Shown here: in pieces, positions 1 to 5,004 of the stretch
How positions within the stretch are numbered: position 1 is the first letter of the stretch
Layout of the letters: each line of letters begins with the position of its first letter
Origin: an uncultured Oscillospiraceae bacterium
Lineage (GTDB): Bacteria; Bacillota; Clostridia; Oscillospirales; Oscillospiraceae
DNA length: 5,004 nucleotides
Assembly: GCA_900757415.1 (NCBI GenBank)
Contig: CAAENU010000031.1
Coordinates: forward strand, 1-5,004
Direction of reading: 5' to 3'
Made by a program: the position numbers and the translations under genes
The notes under the pieces: model-generated
The model's database searches: none
Told to the model about the DNA's origin: nothing
Seen by the model: only the letters and a program-made list of their open reading frames with translations

Positions 1-39
1 TGCCACTTTCCGCTGACAGGAGGCGAGAGCCATGAGTAA
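1..39 (+). CDS. C-terminal end of an upstream peptide ABC transporter ATPase (OppD/DppD-like), partial
   Basis: Frame 1 is open from the window edge and reads CHFPLTGGESHE followed by TAA at 37-39. OppD/DppD/OppF ATPases characteristically end with a Cys-His or Cys-Trp pair just before the terminus; it is the last cysteine of the C-terminal oligopeptide-transporter domain, and the CHF here fits. The stop lies 8 bases inside the next gene, a complete OppF/DppF-type ATPase, which is the usual OppD-OppF order with translational coupling. Only 12 codons are visible. The assignment therefore rests on the CHF ending plus gene order, and a different upstream gene cannot be excluded. Confidence 0.6.
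   Translation, partial: CHFPLTGGESHE
18..23 (+). promoter_or_regulatory. Ribosome binding site for the OppF/DppF-type ATPase
   Basis: AGGAGG sits 8 bases before the ATG at 32 and lies inside the last codons of the upstream gene. It supports the ATG at 32 as the start and implies coupled translation of the two ATPase subunits. Confidence 0.8.
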
Positions 40-1027
40 GATTCTTCAGGTGGAGAATTTGGTGCAGGAGTTCAATCTCACCAAGGATTTTCTGGATAAG
101 GTAAAATTCAAAAACGGTCATTTTTCACTGGAAAATCGGGTGGTTCATGCGGTCAACAACGTCAGCTTTGATGTGGAGGAGGGCGAGGTGTTCAGCCTGG
201 TGGGAGAGTCCGGATGCGGAAAGTCTACCACGGCCCGCACCATCATCAAGCTGATCGAGCCAAAGTCCGGCAAGATCATATTCGATGGACGCGATATCAC
301 TCGGCTCAAGCCGCAGGAGATGCGCCCCATCCGTCGAGAGATGCAGATGATCTTTCAGGATCCCTATGCCTCTCTGAATCCCCGGCAGAAGATCATGGAG
401 ATCCTCACCGAGCCGATGCTGTTCCACAAGCTGTGCAGCAGCAAGGCGGAGGCGGAGGAGAAGGCGATCCATCTATTGGAGCGTGTTGGACTCAGCTCTG
501 AGCAAGCCAACCGGTATCCGCATCAGTTTTCCGGTGGTCAGCGTCAGCGCATCGGCATAGCCCGGGCGTTGGCGGTCGAGCCTAAATTTATCATAGCGGA
601 TGAGCCGGTATCTGCTTTGGATGTGTCCATTCAGGCTCAGATCTTGAACATTCTTATGGATCTGAAGGATGAATTTCATTTCTCCTATCTGTTCATCGCA
701 CATGACCTGAGCGTGGTCAAGCACATCAGCGACAGTCTGGGTGTCATGTATCTGGGAACTATTGTGGAACGGGCCCCGAAGCGGCTGCTGTTCTCCAACC
801 CGGTTCACCCCTATACCAAGGCGCTTTTTTCCGCTGCGCCGACGATTGATGAGGGCAGTATCGCCGAATCTCAGGAGCTGCGTGGAGAGATTCCCAGCCC
901 GATCCATCTGCCCTCCGGCTGTCCCTTCCATGACCGCTGTCCTGTGGCTTGCCCGGACTGCGCACGGGAGATCCCGGAGCTCAAAGAGGTGGAGCCCGGA
1001 CACTTCGCAGCCTGCCATCTGCTGTAA
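32..1027 (+). CDS. Oligopeptide/dipeptide ABC transporter ATP-binding protein (OppF/DppF type)
   Basis: This 331-residue cytoplasmic ATPase energises import of short peptides, normally as a heterodimer with an OppD/DppD partner beneath two membrane permeases. Visible motifs are Walker A GESGCGKST (58-66), Q-loop Gln109, signature FSGGQRQR (166-173), Walker B ending in Asp190-Glu191, D-loop SALD (194-197) and switch His224. The oligopeptide/dipeptide C-terminal domain follows, with NPVHPYTKAL at 256-265 and a cysteine set at 297, 303, 310 and 328 (plus Cys307) ending in ACHLL. In characterised relatives such as Thermoanaerobacter DppD, a similar cysteine set binds an iron-sulfur cluster. Length is normal for the family. 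The start is set by AGGAGG eight bases upstream, and the ORF overlaps the preceding gene by 8 bases. All catalytic motifs are intact. The transported substrate (oligopeptide, dipeptide, nickel or other) cannot be read from the ATPase alone, so no gene symbol is given. Confidence 0.93.
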   Translation: MSKILQVENLVQEFNLTKDFLDKVKFKNGHFSLENRVVHAVNNVSFDVEEGEVFSLVGESGCGKSTTARTIIKLIEPKSGKIIFDGRDITRLKPQEMRPIRREMQMIFQDPYASLNPRQKIMEILTEPMLFHKLCSSKAEAEEKAIHLLERVGLSSEQANRYPHQFSGGQRQRIGIARALAVEPKFIIADEPVSALDVSIQAQILNILMDLKDEFHFSYLFIAHDLSVVKHISDSLGVMYLGTIVERAPKRLLFSNPVHPYTKALFSAAPTIDEGSIAESQELRGEIPSPIHLPSGCPFHDRCPVACPDCAREIPELKEVEPGHFAACHLL

Positions 1028-1032
1028 AAAAA

Positions 1033-1067
1033 GGGGATTTAGCGCGGGTGGATCACCTCGCATCCCC
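1033..1067 (+). other. Imperfect hairpin just upstream of the terminator
   Basis: The outer stem GGGGAT (1033-1038) pairs with ATCCCC (1062-1067). An inner stem pairs 1044-1050 with 1054-1061 across a GAT loop with one bulged T (1058). A run of seven A precedes it, beginning in the stop codon of the ATPase gene. It ends three bases before the strong terminator. It may be a transcript-end stabilising structure or half of an attenuator-like pair: bases 1064-1068 (CCCCC) could instead pair with 1072-1076 (GGGGG), which would disrupt both hairpins. No riboswitch class is recognised and function is not established. Confidence 0.4.
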
Positions 1068-1069
1068 CT

Positions 1070-1099
1070 GCGGGGGCGGCTATGCCGCCCCCGCTTTTT
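1070..1099 (+). terminator. Intrinsic (Rho-independent) terminator after the peptide transporter ATPase gene
   Basis: The arm GCGGGGGCGGC (1070-1080) is a perfect 11-bp complement of 1084-1094 across a TAT loop, followed immediately by TTTTT (1095-1099). This is a classical, very GC-rich intrinsic terminator. It lies 43 bases after the ATPase stop and 40 bases before the aminopeptidase start, so it should separate the transporter transcript from the peptidase genes unless there is read-through. Confidence 0.9.
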
Positions 1100-1124
1100 G
1101 ATTCTCTATCACGGAATAGACCAT

Positions 1125-1131
1125 AAGGAGG
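1125..1131 (+). promoter_or_regulatory. Ribosome binding site deciding the start of the M17 aminopeptidase
   Basis: AAGGAGG lies 8 bases before the ATG at 1140. The reading frame is open much further upstream (to an ATG at 741), but that extension runs through the ATPase gene and the terminator. This strong site fixes the real start at 1140. Only 40 bases separate it from the terminator, and no convincing -35/-10 pair is visible there. Confidence 0.88.
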
Positions 1132-1139
1132 AAGGAAAA

Positions 1140-2621
1140 ATGGAACTGCAACTTGTGAAAAAGTATGACGCCAGAGCATGGGACGGTGTGGTGGTCCCGC
1201 TGGGAGAAGGCAACCTGAACAGCTATCAGGGACCTTGGGAGCAGGAGCTTGCCGCAGTTCGTGCCTCGGGGCGCTTTGAAGGGAAAACGGGTGAGATTTT
1301 CCGCTTTTCTGTTCTTTCAGAGGGCGTGCTGACCCAAATTTTTCTGCTGGGTCTGGGGAAAGACTGGAGCCTGGAGCAGGTACTGGAGAGCTGTGCCAAG
1401 GTGTATCGTCAGTGTCAGGAGCTGGATCTGCGTGCGGTGTGTACCGATCTGCGGGGCGTGTGTCCGCAGTTCACGCCGGCGCTCTTCCAAAAGGCGGCAG
1501 AGGCTGCCGCTCTTACCGGCTACCGTTTTGACAAGTACAAGACGACCCCTGCGGCGCCGGGGATCGAAACGGCTGCGTTTCTCTGCGAGATGCCGGAGCG
1601 CTACGAGGCCGCCTTGGTAGAGGCGGAGGTGTCTGCTGAGGCCACCTGCATCGCACGGGATCTGATCAATGAGCCCCCCACGGTGCTTACCCCTGCCAAG
1701 CTGGCGCAGGCGGCGCAGGAGCTTTTTAAGGAGACGCCCGTGAAGGTGACCGTTTACGGCAGAGATGAGGTAGAGCGCATCGGACTCACCGCTTTTCTGG
1801 AGGTCGGAAAGGGCTCGATTTACGAGCCTAAGCTCATTGTCATGGAGTATACCGGCGCGCAGGACGTGGAGAGCCGCCTGGGGCTGATCGGCAAGGGTCT
1901 TACCTACGACAGCGGCGGATACTCCCTCCAGTCGTCTGAGTTTATGGAGACCATGCAGCATGATATGAGCGGCGCGGCCGCCGTGATGGGTGCCCTGTGG
2001 GCGGCGCAGAAGCGGGGCCTTCGGATTAATATTACCGGTGTGGTGGCGGCTTGTGAGAATAAGCTCTCCGCCACGGCCTATGTGCCGGGCGATGTGATCC
2101 GCTCCATGTCCGGGCGGTATATTGAGGTGAACAACACCGATGCCGAGGGCCGCATCACTCTGGCCGACGCCGTGACGTATACCAAGCAGTGCTGCGGCGT
2201 GGATCGCATCGTGGATATTGCCACACTCACCGACGGTATCCAGACGGCGCTGGGAAATCGCCGCTGCGGAGCCTTTACCAATAACCGGGCCCTGACCGCG
2301 CAGGTGGAGAAGGGCGCCGCCGCCGCCTGTGAGCGGATGTGGGAGCTGCCCTGTGACGAGAATCTCCGCCGGGTGCTGGACTCCCGCGTGGCCCATCTGA
2401 AAAACAGCGCGATGGGCTCCAGCGTGGGCGGATATGCCACGGTGGGCGCCATGTTCGTTAAGGAGTTTGTCGAGGAGACGCCTTGGGTCCACTTGGATAT
2501 CGGCGGTACCGCCTGGACCACCGAATGTGAGGGGATCTATACAAAGGGCGGCATCGGATTTGGCACGCGGATGCTTTATGAGACGTTCAAGGTGATGGAA
2601 AAGGAGGGGACGCAGGTATGA
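1140..2621 (+). CDS. M17 family metallopeptidase (leucyl aminopeptidase family) with altered active site
   Basis: This 493-residue protein has the usual length of bacterial leucyl aminopeptidases (PepA/PepB), cytosolic, normally hexameric, two-metal enzymes that remove N-terminal residues from peptides. The variable N-terminal M17 domain covers roughly 1-155 and the catalytic domain about 165-490. The five metal ligands are present: Lys252 and Asp257 (GKGLTYDSGG, 251-260), Asp275 (HDMSGAA), and Asp334 and Glu336 (NTDAEGR, 332-338), with catalytic Arg338. Spacing from Lys252 (+5, +23, +82, +84, +86) equals that of E. coli PepA. The catalytic lysine expected at +12 is Gln264 (CAG codon, 1929-1931), and the glycine of the usual TLTG motif is Asp365. 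HLDIGGTAW (451-459) is typical. There is no signal peptide. The reading frame is intact, so this is not an obvious pseudogene. It is translationally coupled to the S9 peptidase downstream. Family membership is secure; normal aminopeptidase activity is uncertain. Confidence 0.93.
   Translation: MELQLVKKYDARAWDGVVVPLGEGNLNSYQGPWEQELAAVRASGRFEGKTGEIFRFSVLSEGVLTQIFLLGLGKDWSLEQVLESCAKVYRQCQELDLRAVCTDLRGVCPQFTPALFQKAAEAAALTGYRFDKYKTTPAAPGIETAAFLCEMPERYEAALVEAEVSAEATCIARDLINEPPTVLTPAKLAQAAQELFKETPVKVTVYGRDEVERIGLTAFLEVGKGSIYEPKLIVMEYTGAQDVESRLGLIGKGLTYDSGGYSLQSSEFMETMQHDMSGAAAVMGALWAAQKRGLRINITGVVAACENKLSATAYVPGDVIRSMSGRYIEVNNTDAEGRITLADAVTYTKQCCGVDRIVDIATLTDGIQTALGNRRCGAFTNNRALTAQVEKGAAAACERMWELPCDENLRRVLDSRVAHLKNSAMGSSVGGYATVGAMFVKEFVEETPWVHLDIGGTAWTTECEGIYTKGGIGFGTRMLYETFKVMEKEGTQV
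2601..2607 (+). promoter_or_regulatory. Ribosome binding site for the S9 peptidase, inside the M17 gene
   Basis: AAGGAGG lies 10 bases before the ATG at 2618, within the last codons of the aminopeptidase gene. With the 4-base ATGA overlap (2618-2621) it fixes the S9 start and indicates translational coupling on one transcript. Confidence 0.85.
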
Positions 2622-4609
2622 AGAAGCTGGCATTGACGGATTTTGCCAAGTATCGGTATCCTTCTGCACTGGAGCTGTCTCCGGACGGCAGATATCTGAC
2701 CTTTGCACTCAAGGAGGTCGACAGGGAAGGGGACGGCTACCGGTGGAATCTGTGGCTGTATGATCTGGAGCGCAGAGAGAGCCGGCAGATCACCCGAGGA
2801 GACGACCAGCGGCAGGCGGTTTGGGAGGATAACACCCATATTCTCTATAAAACCACAGAGCTGGACGAAGCGCTGCGGGCGCGGGGCTTCGAGGAAGAGT
2901 GGACGGTGTATCACCGCCTGAATGTATGTACAGGTGAAGATCGCGAGGCGTTCCGTCTCCCCATGTCCGTATCCGGGCTTTGGAAAATGGACGAGGGCCG
3001 TTATGTTTTCACGGGCGAGACCCATTTGGACCGGCCGAATCTTCTGGAGCTGACGGGAGAGGCGCTGGAGAAGGAGCTCGTTCGCCGTCAGCAGACCAGG
3101 GGCTATAAGGTTTTGACGGAGCTGCCCCTGTGCGAAAACGGGGTCGGGATGTTTAATCAGACCAGAATTACGCTGTTTCTCTATCTGGAGGCTGCCGGAG
3201 AATATCGCCGGATCACACCGGAGGACTATGATGTGAATCATGTGAATGTCCGGCCCGGTCAGGTGCTCTTCACTGCGTTCCCCTTCCGGGATATAAAGCC
3301 GGTCACCGAGGGAATGTATCGCTGGGATGCGGAGCGGAACGAGACGGAGACGCTGATCACGCCCGACAAATACAGCATCGACTATGTGGGGCATTTGGGC
3401 CGGAAGGCGCTCTGTCTGGGACTGGTCATGCGGGACTATGGCGTGTACGAGCACCCCACATTCTTTGTGGTGGACGAAAATGGCGAGGAAAATCTGGGCC
3501 GCTATGACCGCCGGGTCAACTCCGAGGTGGTCACCGACTGCTTCTCCGGCTCCGTCACGGGACAGAGAATGGTGGGCGAGATGCTGTATTTCCTCAACAC
3601 GGACGGCGTGGGCTCCGGCTTGTGTGCATGGACGCGGGAGACCGGTGTACAGACGCTCTTCGGCGGCGACGACTACCTCATTGATTTCGATACCAAGGAT
3701 GGAAAGAGGTTCCTCTTCTCTGCGGCTGTGGGTCTGAAGCTTCCGGAGGTGTACCTTTGGGATGGCGGTCAGCTGGAGCAGCTGACGGATTTCAACGGAG
3801 CTGCACTGGAGGGCGTGACCATTTCCGTGCCGGAGCGGCTTACCTTTACCAACACGGACGGCGTGGATATCGACGGCTTCGTGATGAAGCCGGTGGGCTA
3901 CGAGCCGGGCAAACGGTATCCGGGCATCCTTCATATTCACGGTGGGCCGAAGATGGTATTTGGCCCGGGCTTCCACCATGAGATGCAGCTTTGGGCGGCC
4001 TCCGGCTTTTTCGTATGCTACTGCAACCCAAGAGGAAGCTGCGGCAAGGGGAATGCCTTTGCCGATCTTCAGGGCAAGTACGGAGAGGTAGACTTCCAGG
4101 ATCTGATGGAGTTCACGGATGAGGTTCTGCGGAGGTATCCCGAAATCGACGCAGATCGAATGGGCGTTGCCGGCGGTTCCTATGGCGGCTTTATGACCAA
4201 CTGGGGCATCGGTCACACGGATCGTTTCCGCTGTGCCGTGTCCCAGCGGAGCATTGCCAACTATGTGGGGGATTATCTCCTCTCGGATATCGGCTACTAT
4301 TATGTGCCTGACCAGCAGCTTGGCACCATTTGGGAGCATCCGGAGAATTTGTGGAAGGCGTCGCCTCTTACCTACGCCGACCGCGTTAAGACGCCCACAC
4401 TCTTCATTCACGCAGATAAGGATTACCGCTGCACGCTGGCCAACGGTCTGGAAATGTTCGCGGCACTCAAGCTCCATGGCGTGGAGAGCAAGCTGTGCAT
4501 GTTCTACGGCGAGAACCACGGCCTGAGCCGAGAGGGAAAGCCCTCTAACCGCATCAGCCGCCTCAGCGAGATCCTGCACTGGATGGAGGAGCACCTGAAG
4601 GAAGAATAA
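2618..4609 (+). CDS. S9 family serine peptidase (prolyl oligopeptidase / acylaminoacyl-peptidase type)
   Basis: This 663-residue protein has the two-domain plan of S9 peptidases: an N-terminal beta-propeller (about 1-400) that gates access, and a C-terminal alpha/beta-hydrolase domain (about 405-663). It resembles the S9C (acylaminoacyl-peptidase, YuxL-like) group. Visible signatures are SPDGRYL near residue 21, HGGP at 441-444, NPRGSCGKG in the following segment, nucleophile motif GGSYGG with Ser521, catalytic Asp602 in DKDYRC, and His634 in GENHGLSR followed by the conserved Gly-Lys-Pro and Arg-rich stretch. The 32-residue gap from Asp to His matches the family (it is also 32 in DPP4), and the Ser-Asp gap of 81 is normal. 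No signal peptide or membrane segment is seen, so it should act in the cytosol on short peptides, probably imported ones. Its start overlaps the M17 stop as ATGA. Exact substrate preference (acyl-peptides, dipeptidyl or endo-cleavage) cannot be read from the sequence. Confidence 0.93.
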   Translation: MKKLALTDFAKYRYPSALELSPDGRYLTFALKEVDREGDGYRWNLWLYDLERRESRQITRGDDQRQAVWEDNTHILYKTTELDEALRARGFEEEWTVYHRLNVCTGEDREAFRLPMSVSGLWKMDEGRYVFTGETHLDRPNLLELTGEALEKELVRRQQTRGYKVLTELPLCENGVGMFNQTRITLFLYLEAAGEYRRITPEDYDVNHVNVRPGQVLFTAFPFRDIKPVTEGMYRWDAERNETETLITPDKYSIDYVGHLGRKALCLGLVMRDYGVYEHPTFFVVDENGEENLGRYDRRVNSEVVTDCFSGSVTGQRMVGEMLYFLNTDGVGSGLCAWTRETGVQTLFGGDDYLIDFDTKDGKRFLFSAAVGLKLPEVYLWDGGQLEQLTDFNGAALEGVTISVPERLTFTNTDGVDIDGFVMKPVGYEPGKRYPGILHIHGGPKMVFGPGFHHEMQLWAASGFFVCYCNPRGSCGKGNAFADLQGKYGEVDFQDLMEFTDEVLRRYPEIDADRMGVAGGSYGGFMTNWGIGHTDRFRCAVSQRSIANYVGDYLLSDIGYYYVPDQQLGTIWEHPENLWKASPLTYADRVKTPTLFIHADKDYRCTLANGLEMFAALKLHGVESKLCMFYGENHGLSREGKPSNRISRLSEILHWMEEHLKEE

Positions 4610-4755
4610 CGGGGAGCCAACCGGCGGGTTCTGGCAGAGTGTGTGCCGGAGCATTTGCCGCGCTTAAACCTATATCCCTTGGAAGCTGTCTTTTTTACAT
4701 GGCGATTTCAGCGGACAGCGGCCACAGCGCCGCGTCATACAGGTATCGCGGAAGC
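4610..4755. other. Intergenic region between convergent genes, no gene seen
   Basis: This gap follows the S9 stop. It contains a T6 run at 4691-4696, but no stem abuts it, so I do not call a terminator there. No RNA gene, repeat or convincing promoter was recognised. A 34-codon ORF starting at 4699 has no ribosome binding site and runs through the hairpin downstream. Confidence 0.6.
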
Positions 4756-4805
4756 ATTTACGCCAAGAGCCCACCTTCTCAAGAAGGTGGGCTCTTGCTG
4801 TAAGT
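4756..4805. terminator. Long hairpin between convergent genes, probable bidirectional terminator
   Basis: The 16-base arm 4764-4779 (CAAGAGCCCACCTTCT) is the exact reverse complement of 4782-4797, giving a practical 15-bp stem with a TCAA loop. After one C-C mismatch (4763/4798), bases 4756-4762 can pair with 4799-4805 with two G-T wobbles, lengthening the stem. It sits between the end of the S9 gene on the + strand and the end of the antiporter gene on the - strand, the expected place for a shared terminator. The AAGAGCCC/GGGCTCTT edges give only two T at the base of each arm, and neither strand has a proper U-tract, so termination efficiency is uncertain. Confidence 0.6.
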
Positions 4806-4822
4806 ACACGAAATGAGACGCT

Positions 4823-5004
4823 TTATTTCTTGTCAAACAGGATGAACAGCAGGCTGGACAGGCACAGCAGGAAGGGATAGAACAGCAGGGGGATGATGTC
4901 AAAGGCGCTGATGGCGTAGCCGAGGGTTGCGCAGGTGGAAATGGCCACCAGCATCTGGGCGCCGTAGGGGATGATGCCCTGAAAGATGCAGGAGAAGGTG
5001 TCCA
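4823..5004 (-). CDS. Na+/H+ antiporter, NhaC family, C-terminal part
   Basis: Reading the - strand, the frame is open from the right edge and ends with TAA at 4823-4825, giving the last 59 residues. They begin DTFSCIFQGIIPYGAQML, the conserved Asp-Thr-x-Ser-Cys and Gln-Gly-(I/L)-Ile-Pro-(Y/W)-Gly-Ala-Gln pattern of the NhaC antiporter family (Pfam Na_H_antiporter). A hydrophobic stretch with IIPLLFYPFLLC follows, predicted to be the last membrane helix, and the protein ends in a short charged tail DKK. Family members exchange sodium and protons, or in MleN-like relatives couple malate/lactate exchange to ions; the fragment cannot separate these. The gene is truncated only by the window edge and converges on the peptidase genes. 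No functional link with them is evident. Confidence 0.8.
   Translation of the reverse strand, partial: DTFSCIFQGIIPYGAQMLVAISTCATLGYAISAFDIIPLLFYPFLLCLSSLLFILFDKK

Noticed and set aside
473..1063. 196-codon open frame on the minus strand opposite the ATPase gene
   Set aside because: It runs through the ATPase C-terminal domain and part of the first hairpin, with no recognisable motif.
1098..1127. Possible promoter for the peptidase genes (TTGATT with a CATAAG-like -10)
   Set aside because: The -10 match is poor, the spacing is off the optimum, and the element would overlap the ribosome binding site, leaving almost no leader.
741..1139. Upstream in-frame extension of the M17 reading frame to an ATG at 741
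   Set aside because: The extension lies within the ATPase gene in another frame and crosses the terminator. The translated part has no M17 character, while ATG 1140 has a strong, well-spaced ribosome binding site.
1317..2708. 463-codon open frame on the minus strand opposite the M17 gene
   Set aside because: Same reason: it mirrors a well-supported coding gene and its product is a low-complexity His/Arg/Leu-rich sequence typical of antisense shadows.
2576..4654. 692-codon open frame on the minus strand opposite the S9 gene
   Set aside because: It lies antisense to a gene with a complete catalytic triad and family-wide motifs. Long antisense frames are expected where third positions are G/C-rich. 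Its translation shows no recognisable domain and it has no ribosome binding site I can support.
4691..4696. T6 run as a possible intrinsic terminator for the S9 gene
   Set aside because: No adjacent GC-rich stem is found. The best nearby pairings are only about four to five bases and are not next to the T-run.
4699..4803. 34-codon ORF (ATG 4699, TAA 4801-4803) in the convergent gap
   Set aside because: It has no Shine-Dalgarno site, and its second half is simply the translated hairpin (AKSPPSQEGG), a common spurious call over intergenic palindromes.

Overview
The window looks like part of the chromosome of an anaerobic, fairly GC-rich Clostridia-type Firmicute, plausibly a gut member of the Oscillospiraceae/Ruminococcaceae. 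This is inferred from strong AAGGAGG-type Shine-Dalgarno sites, G/C-rich third codon positions, tight gene packing and the character of the four recognisable protein families. No taxonomic marker gene is present, so the placement is tentative.

Layout. Positions 1-39 hold the last 12 codons of a gene whose end matches a peptide-transporter ATPase of the OppD/DppD type. It overlaps the start of a complete OppF/DppF-type ATPase (32-1027). A 112-base gap follows, carrying two adjacent hairpins; the second is a textbook intrinsic terminator (1070-1099). Next is an M17 (leucyl aminopeptidase family) gene (1140-2621), coupled by a 4-base ATGA overlap to a cytosolic S9 prolyl-oligopeptidase/acylaminoacyl-peptidase-type serine peptidase (2618-4609). 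A 213-base gap (4610-4822) contains a long hairpin (core 4764-4797). At the right edge the opposite strand carries the last 59 codons of an NhaC-family Na+/H+ antiporter (4823-5004), convergent with the peptidase genes.

How the genes fit together. Opp/Dpp ATPases power import of short peptides. An M17 aminopeptidase and an S9 peptidase in the cytosol would then cut imported peptides to amino acids. The + strand genes therefore read as a peptide uptake and utilisation block, with a terminator separating the transporter transcript from the peptidase pair. The antiporter is probably an unrelated neighbour.

The most unusual observation is in the M17 protein. All five expected metal ligands and the catalytic arginine are in place at exactly the family spacing, but the catalytic lysine is a glutamine (Q264), and a glycine beside the active site is an aspartate (D365). 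The enzyme may be impaired, have altered specificity, or serve another role. I see no mobile element, CRISPR array, RNA gene or clearly novel multi-gene system in this window.
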